Source of the DNA: Spirosoma utsteinense
GTDB lineage: Bacteria; Bacteroidota; Bacteroidia; Cytophagales; Spirosomataceae
Direction: 5' to 3'
Length of the DNA stretch: 64,000 nucleotides
NCBI RefSeq assembly: GCF_014282275.1
Contig: NZ_VFIA01000005.1
Span: 62,001-126,000, forward strand
Positions within the stretch are counted from its first letter, which is position 1. The number at the start of each line of letters is the position of its first letter. The notes under the pieces were generated by a model. The model saw nothing but the letters and a program-made list of their open reading frames with translations, was not told where the DNA came from and did not search any database. Positions 33,618-43,414 of this stretch are shown here, piece after piece. Made by a program: the position numbers and the translations under genes.

Positions 33618-34916
33618 TTGGATTCGTACGTTTTGCTTTTCGGTGCCCTCCTCGCCCTTGTGCTGGCCGGTTTTTTTTCGGCGGTCGAGATGGCTTATGT
33701 GTCGGTGAACCGGCTGTATTTCGAACTGCATAGCAAGCAGGGACCACTGGGCGAAAAGCTCGTGTCAGGCTTTCTCAAGAATCCGATTCTTTTTGTTGGC
33801 ACCACGCTGACCGGCAACACGCTTTTTCTGGTCCTTTATGTTGTGCTGAGCGTAACGGCGCTGAATCCATTGTTGATAAGGATTCTACCCGATGCCTACG
33901 ACAGTCCTTTCCTGCTGGTTGTACTGGAAACGCTTCTGCTGACCATCGTTTTTCTGCCCTTAGCCGACTATCTACCCAAAAGTCTTGCCCTTATTCATCC
34001 CGACCGTTTTCTGGAATGGCTGGCCATACCGTTATGGGTCATCTATCAGGCTATAGCGCCTGTAGTGCGCGTGCTGGTAGGCATAGCCCGTTTCTTTATT
34101 CGCTTCGTGCTGGGCAAACGAAATCCGGAAATTCGACCCGTTTTTGGCCTGACAGACCTTAACCACTACCTCCAGCAACTAAATCAGAAAGACAGCGCTC
34201 AGGAAGACGTAGAAGTTGACACGCGAATTTTCAATAAAGCCATCGAATTTCGTGATGTACGGGTACGCGATTGCCTGATACCCCGCACTGAAATTGCCGC
34301 CATAGCGGTCGATGATACGGTTGAGGAACTGAGGCAGGCATTTCAGGATAGCGGTCACTCCAAAATCGTGATCTACCGCGATACGATAGACGATGTGATT
34401 GGATACTGCCATGCGCTGGCGATATTTCAAAAGCCTGCCACCGTTGAAGAGATCATTACCCCCATTATTACCGTTCCCGAAACCATGCCCGCGCAGGATT
34501 TGCTGCTTCGATTTTTATCCGAACGCAAAAGTTTGGCCCTGGTAGTCGATGAATTTGGCGGTACAGCCGGCATCGTCAGTGTAGAAGATATGGTTGAGCA
34601 GATCTTTGGTGAAATTCAGGATGAATACGACACCAACGAAGACTGGGTAGAACGAAAACTTGACGATCACAACTGGCTGCTGAGCGCCCGCCATGAGATC
34701 AATGATTTGAACGAGAAGTATGGCTGGAACATTCCTGAAGGTGATCGGACATCGACATCGGGCCGATATGACACGCTTGGCGGCCTGATTCTGGCTACCA
34801 ACGAAGACATTCCGAAAGTGGGTGAGATCGTGCAGTTTGCGCCTTTTACGTTCACGATCATGTCGATGGACGGTACCCGAATCGACACGGTTAAAGTCAG
34901 GCTGAATAAGGAATAA
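33618..34916 (+). CDS. Hemolysin/CorC-family membrane protein (GldE-like)
   Basis: 432 residues starting at a TTG (no ATG until residue 26, inside the first helix; a -7 box lies 26 bases upstream). Layout: CNNM/DUF21 membrane domain (~1-175: FFSAVEMAYVSVNRL), two CBS motifs (~205-330) including EFGGTAGIVSVEDMVEQIFG, and a C-terminal CorC_HlyC domain (~345-432, TLGGLILAT). In gliding Bacteroidota, GldE is of this type, but this single gene cannot be assigned to gliding from sequence. It is a paralogue of the protein at 9685-10974. Confidence 0.88.
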   Translation: MDSYVLLFGALLALVLAGFFSAVEMAYVSVNRLYFELHSKQGPLGEKLVSGFLKNPILFVGTTLTGNTLFLVLYVVLSVTALNPLLIRILPDAYDSPFLLVVLETLLLTIVFLPLADYLPKSLALIHPDRFLEWLAIPLWVIYQAIAPVVRVLVGIARFFIRFVLGKRNPEIRPVFGLTDLNHYLQQLNQKDSAQEDVEVDTRIFNKAIEFRDVRVRDCLIPRTEIAAIAVDDTVEELRQAFQDSGHSKIVIYRDTIDDVIGYCHALAIFQKPATVEEIITPIITVPETMPAQDLLLRFLSERKSLALVVDEFGGTAGIVSVEDMVEQIFGEIQDEYDTNEDWVERKLDDHNWLLSARHEINDLNEKYGWNIPEGDRTSTSGRYDTLGGLILATNEDIPKVGEIVQFAPFTFTIMSMDGTRIDTVKVRLNKE

Positions 34917-34920
34917 AAAA

Positions 34921-35019
34921 GTCGTAATGGTCGTAAGTCGTAGGAGTCGTAAGTGGCTGACGCATGTTTTGCTAACGCGTCAGCCACTTACGACTTCTAC
35001 GACTTACGACCATTACGAC
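34921..35019. repeat. 43-bp near-perfect inverted repeat of GTCGTAAGT words
   Basis: Arms 34921-34963 and 34977-35019, one mismatch, 13-base loop. Both arms consist of repeats of GTCGTAA(GT)/ACTTACGAC, and a further TTCTACGACTTACGACTTCTA runs on to 35040. It fills the gap between the convergent CorC-type and histidine kinase genes, where it could act as a two-way terminator. Confidence 0.8.
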
Positions 35020-35047
35020 TTCTACGACTTACGACTTCTAAAACTAC

Positions 35048-36496
35048 TTACTTCGGCAAATACACCCGGAAGGTAGCACCCTGACCGGGCAAACTGGTAG
35101 CCATGATGGCTCCCCGGTGGTTTTCGACTACCCGTTTACAAATAGCCAGCCCCATACCGGTACCGTTATACTGCTGGCGGCTATGCAGCCGCTGAAACAC
35201 CTGAAAGATAAGCTCCGTGTATTTACTGTCGAATCCTATACCATTATCGGTCAGACTGATTTCATAATAATCCCGGTCAGTCTCCAACTCAGGCGGACCA
35301 TCATTTCCCGTTACAGTCTGGCACGTCACCTCTATAAGCGCCGGTTGTTGACCAGGCTGAAACTTTAGCGCATTCGTCAACAGATTTATAAACAAGTGAT
35401 ACAATTGATTCCGGTCGCCCTGAACAATCGGAAGTTCACTGACGTCGATTTTGCTACCGGTTTCCTGAACGTTGCTTTTCAGTTCGTAACATACATTGGC
35501 CAGTAATTGATTCAGGGCCACCAGTTGAAAAGGCTCCCGATACGTACTGATACGCGAATAGGCCAGCACATCTCTGATAAGCGTCGACATGCGCTCTGTT
35601 GCCGACCGCATCCGGTTTATGATGTCTTTCCCATGATCGCCGAGCAGAGGACTGAACTGATCCTGTAATATATCGCTGAACGCAGTGATCTTGCGCAACG
35701 GCTCCTGCAAATCATGGCTGGCCACATGAGCGAACTGCCGCAGATTTTCATTGGCATTCAGCAACTCGCGGTTTACCTGCTCCAGTTGCTGCTGGCGGTC
35801 TCTACTATCGGTAATACTGACCAGCGTCAGCACGATACCGTCCCCCCATTTCGACACCGTCATCTCCGACCAGCCCGTCAGTTTATCATAGTTATATTCC
35901 TGTTCGAACCGTTCTGACTGACCTGTTTCAATCACCCGCACGTACCGATCGAACAAGCCGGTTTCAATAACATGGGGAAAGTATTCGAGCATTGTATGGC
36001 CAATCACTTCTTCATCGGTCCGATCTACATCGCGACGACTGGCTTCGTTCTGGGCTTCATACCGAAAATCGACGATCTGGCCCGTCGTCTTATCCCGGAT
36101 TGCGCTAAAGGCAATGATGGGATTCAGGGAGTTGTCCAGCACCGACCTGAGCAATTCGGCCTGGTGCTGGTTAGCAAATTCCGCCTGTTTCAGGGCGGTA
36201 ACATCCACAAATGTGGCAATGACGCCATCGCCAAACGGGCGAATCCGGATGTTGTACCACCCATCATATTCGCCAACCGGCAGATTGACGCCGTTTATTT
36301 TCAGAGGGGTGCGCGTCTGGACGACGCGCAGATGCCAGTCGAGAACGCCATTCTGCCTGGCTTCAGGCCAGGCATTCGAGTATAGCTCGCCGATAAGGGC
36401 CTCTTTTTTTTGCTGCGTGATCCACTCGGCAGCCGGGTTGATGTGCGTAAACCGAAAGTCTGTAACGGTTCCTTCGCCATTCCGTACCGACTCCAT
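35048..36496 (-). CDS. PAS-domain sensor histidine kinase (C-terminal part of an interrupted gene)
   Basis: 482 codons from the first ATG after an in-frame TAG. Contents: most of one PAS domain (~1-105), a second PAS domain (~110-225), a coiled linker, then the dimerisation helix with the phosphorylatable His (FAHVASHDLQEPLRKI) and the ATPase with N-box NLLTNALKF, G1 DNGIGFD and G2 GTGMGLAICKR. It lacks membrane helices. The frame runs unbroken upstream through AELLQAILDNTESGIAV to the TAG at 36548-36550 and the N-terminal piece. If expressed from 36496 it would still be a complete kinase missing one PAS and part of another. No response regulator is adjacent. Confidence 0.85.
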   Translation of the reverse strand: MESVRNGEGTVTDFRFTHINPAAEWITQQKKEALIGELYSNAWPEARQNGVLDWHLRVVQTRTPLKINGVNLPVGEYDGWYNIRIRPFGDGVIATFVDVTALKQAEFANQHQAELLRSVLDNSLNPIIAFSAIRDKTTGQIVDFRYEAQNEASRRDVDRTDEEVIGHTMLEYFPHVIETGLFDRYVRVIETGQSERFEQEYNYDKLTGWSEMTVSKWGDGIVLTLVSITDSRDRQQQLEQVNRELLNANENLRQFAHVASHDLQEPLRKITAFSDILQDQFSPLLGDHGKDIINRMRSATERMSTLIRDVLAYSRISTYREPFQLVALNQLLANVCYELKSNVQETGSKIDVSELPIVQGDRNQLYHLFINLLTNALKFQPGQQPALIEVTCQTVTGNDGPPELETDRDYYEISLTDNGIGFDSKYTELIFQVFQRLHSRQQYNGTGMGLAICKRVVENHRGAIMATSLPGQGATFRVYLPK

Positions 36497-36547
36497 AACC
36501 GCAATACCACTCTCTGTATTATCCAGTATGGCCTGGAGCAGTTCTGC

Positions 36548-36952
36548 CTAGTGGACCTTTTCCTGCTCAGCTCGTTTCTGTGACGTAATATCTATCCATG
36601 AAGCCAGTACATCGTCATCACCGGAACGAGCCAGTGACTGAGTCATCCATACGCCAGCTTCTGCGTAGTAATGTTCGATGTGCATGGGCAGGCCCGTTTC
36701 AGCTACCTGACAATACGTAACGAATATGCCACTGTTTATACCCTCCGGATCTACGGTAAGCATAGTCTCGGTAAGCATTCGCTCGCGCGGAACACGGACG
36801 ATTTCGGTGGCCCGTTCGTTGCATCGGATAACCTGAAAGTCAATAATATGCCCCGCCGGATCGCGCAGGGCACGGCACACCACAATCCCGTGATGCGATG
36901 TTCGAAAGACACTGTCGAGCAACAGGTCAGCTGAACTGGTGGATGTATTCAT
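36548..36952 (-). pseudogene. N-terminal PAS piece of the sensor kinase, ended by an in-frame TAG
   Basis: 134 codons: a PAS domain (LLDSVFRTSHHGIVVCRALRDP...DVLASWIDIT) ending SQKRAEQEKVH-stop. The TAG (36548-36550) is in the same frame as the kinase downstream, with no shift. The next residues are AELLQAILDN. The same protein repeats this linker later as HQAELLRSVLDN, where the codon aligned with the TAG is CAG (Gln). So a single C-to-T change explains the stop. The whole gene would span 35048-36952 (634 residues). Either a recent nonsense mutation, a sequence error, or rare readthrough. Confidence 0.8.
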
Positions 36953-37110
36953 GAGCGGTAATTTCTAGCTGAGGAAGGTGATGTGTAACCAGCCGCTAAA
37001 TAAACTAATTAGTCGCTCTTTAACCAGTTATGTAGCAAAGTCAGCATCCCGGCACTTTTTTATCAGTCGTTTAACCCAAGGCCAATCAAAGAACATTAAA
37101 CAGGTTTACT

Positions 37111-37118
37111 TACTTTTG
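37111..37118 (+). promoter_or_regulatory. Putative -7 box TACTTTTG for pyrE
   Basis: TACTTTTG fits TAnnTTTG and ends 24 bases before the GTG start of pyrE at 37143, so the longer open frame from 36978 would begin upstream of its own promoter. No good -33 TTG at the usual spacing. Confidence 0.55.
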
Positions 37119-37142
37119 ACCCCATTACTTTTTCGTTACGCT

Positions 37143-37781
37143 GTGGATAAATTAACTATACAACAAACCGTTGCCCGGCATCTACTGTCGGTTCAGGCTG
37201 TCCGGCTCCAGCCAACGACGCCTTTCACCTGGAGTTCGGGCTGGAAATCCCCCATTTATTGCGACAATCGCGTTACGCTCGCCTACCCCGACGTACGAAC
37301 CTATATCAAAAACGCCCTGGCCGACGCCATACAACAGCAGTTCCCCTCGGTTGAGGTGATTGCCGGAGTGGCAACAGCCGGAATCCCCCAGGGTGCCCTG
37401 GTGGCCGACGTACTGGGCCTCCCCTACTGCTATGTCCGCCCGGAACCTAAAGCCCACGGCATGGGCAAACAAATTGAAGGCTATCTGGCGGCCGGCCAAC
37501 GGGTAGTGGTTATTGAAGACCTTATTTCTACGGGCGGCAGTTCGCTCAAAGTAGTCGACGCGCTCCGGGCTGCCGGGGCCGACGTGCTGGGTATGGCAGC
37601 TATCTTTACGTATGGCTTTCCGCTGGCCGACCAGAACTTCCGGGAGCGAAACGTACCGCTTGTCTGTCTCAGCCACTATGATGCGCTGCTGACAGAAGCC
37701 CAGGCGCTGGACTACATCTCGGCCGATGCCATGGCATCGCTTTCGGCCTGGCGGCAGAACCCGGCGGATTGGGGTAACTAA
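37143..37781 (+). CDS. pyrE: Orotate phosphoribosyltransferase
   Basis: 212 residues from a GTG at 37143 (VDKLTIQQTVARHLL), the normal family length. The open frame reaches back to 36978, but that part is upstream of the likely promoter and unlike PyrE. It converts orotate and PRPP to OMP in pyrimidine synthesis. The PRPP-binding motif is VVVIEDLISTGGSS; the orotate-binding region FTWSSGWKSPIYCDNR and the loop RPEPKAHGMGKQIEG are intact. The OsmC-family gene follows by 9 bases and is probably co-transcribed. Confidence 0.95.
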   Translation: MDKLTIQQTVARHLLSVQAVRLQPTTPFTWSSGWKSPIYCDNRVTLAYPDVRTYIKNALADAIQQQFPSVEVIAGVATAGIPQGALVADVLGLPYCYVRPEPKAHGMGKQIEGYLAAGQRVVVIEDLISTGGSSLKVVDALRAAGADVLGMAAIFTYGFPLADQNFRERNVPLVCLSHYDALLTEAQALDYISADAMASLSAWRQNPADWGN

Positions 37782-37790
37782 GAAAACAAC

Positions 37791-38201
37791 ATGGCCAGAA
37801 TAACCGCCCGGATTGAACGAACATCGTATGAAACGCATCTTTCTTCCGGATCACAGGTCGTGGTGGTAGACGAACCTCCCGATGTAGGCGGACAGGATAA
37901 AGGGATGAGGCCGGGAGAACTGCTGGCAGGATCGCTGGCGGCCTGCACCGTCATCACGTTGCGGATGTATGCCGACCGCAAAGGCTGGCCCCTCGACTCG
38001 GTGGTGGCCCATGTCGATTATGCCAATGATCCGAAAACAAAACGCTCCCTGTTTACGACGCAATTAATTCTGAACGGCGACCTCAACGACGATCAACGCG
38101 CCCGGCTTCTCGAAATGGCCGACCGCTGCCCGATTCACAAAGCACTGGAAAACCCAGCCGATTTCACGACAACCCTGGTCGACTTTCCGGGAAACGAATA
38201 G
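37791..38201 (+). CDS. OsmC-family peroxidase-like protein
   Basis: 136 residues. Two redox Cys at the expected places: C52 in the helix AGSLAACTVITLRMYA and C113 in DRCPIHKAL. OsmC/Ohr proteins reduce organic hydroperoxides; this protein looks like the YhfA/OsmC-type group, whose substrates are less clear. It lies 9 bases after pyrE. The 210 bases that follow (38202-38411) hold no convincing gene. Confidence 0.88.
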   Translation: MARITARIERTSYETHLSSGSQVVVVDEPPDVGGQDKGMRPGELLAGSLAACTVITLRMYADRKGWPLDSVVAHVDYANDPKTKRSLFTTQLILNGDLNDDQRARLLEMADRCPIHKALENPADFTTTLVDFPGNE

Positions 38202-38411
38202 TTAGTGAAGCCGACCAGTTGACGGCTCTTCATCAGCGTCCGTTTTGGAGACCGCTACTTACAGCTCCTCCCTGCCATCGCCGGGAGGACGTAAACGAAT
38301 GGAGAGCCGTTGTCCGGAAGCCCGCGTCTACGCTACCGTTTGCCGGATACCGTTGGGGCAAACATGGCGTCCTGCACCGGGTCACCTGTCATTACTGGCT
38401 TTCAGCCACGA

Positions 38412-39767
38412 TTAAGCGGGTAGCATGTAGTTGATATCGGATGAATGCGTTGGATAGGCAAACAGCACATCGCGAATGGCGCTGGCCGATAGGTTATGCT
38501 TCATCGCCAAAGCAAAAAGGTTGATTACTTCATCGCTGCCGGAACCCAGCAGGTGTGCCCCCACAATCTGGCCCGTATGACGATCGACCAGGGTTTTGAA
38601 CCCTGAAACCGGCTCGTTAATTCGTTTGGCGCTGTACCATTCACTGGTTTCCTGGCAGGTTACAATCACGTCCCTTCCCTCTTCTGCCGCCTGCTCTTCC
38701 GTAAGCCCGATAGAGGCCAGCGGTGGCACGGTGAAAACCGTAGTCGGAACCGGCGAACCGTCGAACAACCGGTTGTTGCCATTCAGGATATTCTCAATAA
38801 CGATATTGCCTTCATAACCAGCCAGTGGCGTTAGAGGCAATCCTTTGTCGGCGACATCTCCGCAGGCATACACCGCCGGGTTCGACACACTTTGCAGGTA
38901 TTTATTAACGGTGATTCCCTTCTTGCCTGCTTCGATGTCCGCTTTGTCCAACGCCAGTTCGGCTACGTCGGCCACGCGACCAGCGGCATGAACGACCAGA
39001 TTAGCGGATACAGTCTGGATACTATCTGCCTGCTTATACGTAACCGTAGCCTTTTCGTCATTACCGGATATGGCTGTTACAGTTGCGTTCAGCAGGATGC
39101 GAATACCAATGCCTTCCATAGCCTTGACGAGAAACGAGACCACATCGGCATCGAAGCCTTCCAGCGGACGCTTGCCACTATGGATAATAGTCACCGCAGC
39201 ACCGGCGCGGGCAGCAATATGGGCAAACTCAAAGGCGATATACCCGCCACCCACCAGTATTATTTCGGCGGGCAAGGCCGGTAAATCCAGAAAACCAGTA
39301 CTATCGACCAGCAACTCTTCGCCGGGAATGTCTAATGGACGCGGTCGGGCACCGGTGGCAATAACGATGTGGCCGGCCCGTAGTTCGTCGTCGCCCACCC
39401 GGATGGTGGTTTTATCGGCAAACGTGGCAGCACCGTGAAATGAAACGATGCCTTCGCCCGCAAACTTCTGCTCGGTATTTTCCGGAATTGGGTCAGTGAA
39501 CGTTCGTTTAAAAGCCATCAGATCGGCCCAGTCAATAGATGGTTCAGCCGTAATCCCTTTACCTGCCAGTTGTGCGGCACGACCAATTACCTCAGCGGCT
39601 CCGACCAGCACTTTCTTCGGATCGCAGCCACGTTGGGAGCAGGTGCCGCCAAAGGGTTGTTTATCAATGATGGCAACGGTTTTACCAGCCTCACGAGCGG
39701 CTTCAGCCACTGTCTTTCCAGCTGAGCCGGTACCAATAACAACTAAATCAAATGATTGAACAGACAT
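38412..39767 (-). CDS. FAD-dependent pyridine nucleotide-disulfide oxidoreductase
   Basis: 451 residues, class I disulfide reductase family (lipoamide dehydrogenase/glutathione/mercuric reductase type). FAD-binding GTGSAGKTVAEAAREAGK at the N-terminus, redox pair C43 and C48 in GGTCSQRGCDPKK, NAD(P)-binding GGGYIAFEFAHIAARAG, the second FAD motif YACGDVADKG, and a dimerisation domain ending FAYPTHSSDINYML. The usual GCHPTxxE-type end is replaced by AYPTHSSD, as in an uncharacterised branch of the family; the substrate disulfide is unknown. No neighbouring 2-oxoacid dehydrogenase genes. Confidence 0.88.
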   Translation of the reverse strand: MSVQSFDLVVIGTGSAGKTVAEAAREAGKTVAIIDKQPFGGTCSQRGCDPKKVLVGAAEVIGRAAQLAGKGITAEPSIDWADLMAFKRTFTDPIPENTEQKFAGEGIVSFHGAATFADKTTIRVGDDELRAGHIVIATGARPRPLDIPGEELLVDSTGFLDLPALPAEIILVGGGYIAFEFAHIAARAGAAVTIIHSGKRPLEGFDADVVSFLVKAMEGIGIRILLNATVTAISGNDEKATVTYKQADSIQTVSANLVVHAAGRVADVAELALDKADIEAGKKGITVNKYLQSVSNPAVYACGDVADKGLPLTPLAGYEGNIVIENILNGNNRLFDGSPVPTTVFTVPPLASIGLTEEQAAEEGRDVIVTCQETSEWYSAKRINEPVSGFKTLVDRHTGQIVGAHLLGSGSDEVINLFALAMKHNLSASAIRDVLFAYPTHSSDINYMLPA

Positions 39768-39826
39768 ATAATAGGCAGCAACGGTCCATCTCTATAACTG
39801 ACAAATCGAAGGAGCGGCTAAAAAAA

Positions 39827-39855
39827 AGCGGCTGATTCAGGTTGAATCAGCCGCT
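39827..39855 (-). terminator. Terminator after the ABC-F gene
   Basis: AGCGGCTGATTCA (39827-39839) and TGAATCAGCCGCT (39843-39855), 13-bp stem with a 3-base loop. On the minus strand a run of T (A-tract at 39820-39827) follows, a classic intrinsic terminator 33 bases after the ABC-F stop. Confidence 0.9.
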
Positions 39856-39887
39856 CCACTGGTATATCGCCTGGTGAATCAGTACCC

Positions 39888-41534
<1,647 letters not shown>

Positions 41535-41548
41535 TCAGGTTATAAGAA

Positions 41549-41556
41549 CAAAGGTA
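41549..41556 (-). promoter_or_regulatory. Putative -7 box TACCTTTG for the ABC-F gene
   Basis: Minus-strand TACCTTTG, matching TAnnTTTG, 29 bases upstream of the ATG at 41519. The rest of the 41520-41771 spacer shows no other clear element. Confidence 0.55.
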
Positions 41557-41771
41557 CGAAATTTTGGCGGGATAGGCCAGTGTCAACAACGGATGTCATC
41601 CCAGGACACTGGCACTCAGCTACAGGGACGGGTCCCAGCCATTCAAGCCCATCGGGATAGCAGGGCATTCTGTCCGGAGTCGGGGTCACTTTCCAGGGAA
41701 GCCAGTTGACTCTGTGAGACCGTCTGTTGGTCAATTTGCTTAAATTTGCTTCTTCAGCTGCCCTTCTCTCT

Positions 41772-42440
41772 ATGCTCCAGCCCAGTACGCTCACCTTTCT
41801 GTCCGACCTGAAAGCCAATAATAATAAGCCCTGGTTCGATGCCAACCGGTTGGTCTACGAAGCGGCCCGAAACAACTTCATTGACCTGGTGGCCCGGCTG
41901 CTCGAAGGGATCAATACCATTGACCCGGCCATTAGCGAAACGGCTTTACAGGCAAAAAGCTGCATTTTTCGGATCAATCGCGATGTCCGGTTCTCGACAG
42001 ATAAGTCGCCCTACAAATCTTATTTCGGAGCCTGGTTCAACGCGGGCGGCAAACAATCGCCCACGGCAGGCTACTATCTGGATCTGCGCCCTGGCGGCAG
42101 CTTTGTGGCGGGTGGCCTGTACATGCCCGATGCGGCCATACTGGCGACGATCCGACAGGAGATCGATTATAACCTGGCCAACTTCGAACAGATTCTGACC
42201 CAGCCCGCGTTTGTCAAACAGCTTGGCGAGCTAAACCGCGACGAAGTACTTCAGCGTCCACCCAAGGGCTATGACGCCAGCAACCCGGCCATCGAATACC
42301 TGAAATTGAAGAGTTTTACGGCTTCCCGCCAGTTGCCCGATTCTGCCCTCACCAAGCCGGATCTGGTCAAACAGATACTGACTACGTTCAGCAGCCTGCA
42401 ACCCCTGATCACGTATCTGAATACAGCCGTGGTGCCGTAA
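41772..42440 (+). CDS. DUF2461 / TIGR02453 family protein
   Basis: 222 residues from the ATG at 41772 (MLQPSTLTFLSDLKANNNKPWF); a TTG at 41727 would add 15 unlike residues. It fits DUF2461: NNNKPWFDANR at the N-terminus, then FRINRDVRFSTDKSPYKSYFGAWF and YYLDLRPGGSFVAGGLYMPDA. Function unknown. It is convergent with murI, with 21 bases between stop codons. Confidence 0.88.
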   Translation: MLQPSTLTFLSDLKANNNKPWFDANRLVYEAARNNFIDLVARLLEGINTIDPAISETALQAKSCIFRINRDVRFSTDKSPYKSYFGAWFNAGGKQSPTAGYYLDLRPGGSFVAGGLYMPDAAILATIRQEIDYNLANFEQILTQPAFVKQLGELNRDEVLQRPPKGYDASNPAIEYLKLKSFTASRQLPDSALTKPDLVKQILTTFSSLQPLITYLNTAVVP

Positions 42441-42461
42441 CAACACCATTCACTCATTCTC

Positions 42462-43292
42462 CTATAGCGCCAGGTGCATTGACTGAATCGGCTCGCCGTA
42501 GAACACGGTAGCCTGCCGGTCGAAATCGGCGGGAGAATCGGTTGTCAGGAAAGCACGCTGACCGTGCTTGCTGCATTCAACCTCCAGTTCCGGGTGACGT
42601 AGTAGGTAGTCGGCCAGACTATCGGCCACGATACGGCCCTGGCTGAGAATAGTGGTTCCAATCGGTGTGTATTGCCGAATTTTACCGAGCAACAGCGGGT
42701 AATGGGTGCAGGCCAGTAAAATGGTATCGATACCGGGCGATTTCCCAAGCAGGCGGTCGATGTGCTGGCGAACGAAATAGTCGGCTCCGGGGTTGTCATA
42801 CTCCCCGTTCTCGACCAGCGGCACCCACATCGGGCAGGCTTCCTGAAACACCCGCAACTCCGGGAAGAACTTTTCGATCTCGACCACGTACGACTCTGAC
42901 GTGACGGTACCCCGCGTACCCAGCACCCCCACCTGACCCGTTCTGGAATACGTACCGATGACTTCCGTCGTGGGTCTGATTACGCCCAGTACCCGCCGGT
43001 TTGGCCCGTCCATTTTAGGCAGATCAAGCTGCTGGATATTCCGTAGCGCTTTAGCCGACGCCGTGTTGCAGGCCAGAATCACCAGGCGGCACCCCCGGTC
43101 GAACAGGTGCTGAACACATTCGAGGGTGTATTGGTACACCGTCTCGAAGGAGCGGGTACCGTAGGGCGTCCGGGCGTTGTCGCCGAGGTAAACGTAATCG
43201 TACTGCGGTAGCTTTCCAACTAGTTCGCGCAGGATGGTTAACCCACCGTAGCCCGAATCAAATACGCCAATAGGTTGTAAGGGTGTGGGCAT
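42462..43292 (-). CDS. murI: Glutamate racemase
   Basis: 276 residues. It makes D-glutamate for peptidoglycan. The two catalytic Cys lie in LACNTASA (C75) and LLACTHYPLL; the opening GVFDSGYGGLTILREL and YLGDNARTPYG are typical. The ATG at 43292 is the natural start. It follows alaS on the same strand, but a long inverted repeat separates them. Confidence 0.95.
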   Translation of the reverse strand: MPTPLQPIGVFDSGYGGLTILRELVGKLPQYDYVYLGDNARTPYGTRSFETVYQYTLECVQHLFDRGCRLVILACNTASAKALRNIQQLDLPKMDGPNRRVLGVIRPTTEVIGTYSRTGQVGVLGTRGTVTSESYVVEIEKFFPELRVFQEACPMWVPLVENGEYDNPGADYFVRQHIDRLLGKSPGIDTILLACTHYPLLLGKIRQYTPIGTTILSQGRIVADSLADYLLRHPELEVECSKHGQRAFLTTDSPADFDRQATVFYGEPIQSMHLAL

Positions 43293-43308
43293 TTTAGAAG
43301 ATTAATTA

Positions 43309-43409
43309 AAAGTTGTTACACAGAGAAAAACGGAGATACGCAGAGAGATTCACAAAAAAAATCTCTTCGTATCTCCGTTCTTCTCTGTGAATCTCTGTGT
43401 AACAACTTT
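43309..43409. repeat. Long imperfect inverted repeat of CAGAGA words between alaS and murI
   Basis: Outer arms 43309-43325 and 43393-43409 pair perfectly (17 bp). Inner arms 43329-43340 and 43368-43379 (12 bp, AACGGAGATACG) and AGAGATT/AATCTCT also pair. The right arm has an extra 10 bases (a second ATTCACAGAG-like unit), so the two sides have diverged by a small tandem duplication. It probably ends alaS transcription 6 bases after its stop. Confidence 0.75.
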
Positions 43410-43414
43410 AGCAG

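Noticed and set aside
36548..36550. TAG read as an amino acid (recoding)
   Set aside because: Other genes here use TAG as a stop (for example the transketolase C gene), and a simple CAG-to-TAG change explains it.
38219..38434. 71-codon frame after the OsmC gene
   Set aside because: Low-confidence composition with many Pro/Arg/His and overlap with the end of the convergent oxidoreductase gene.
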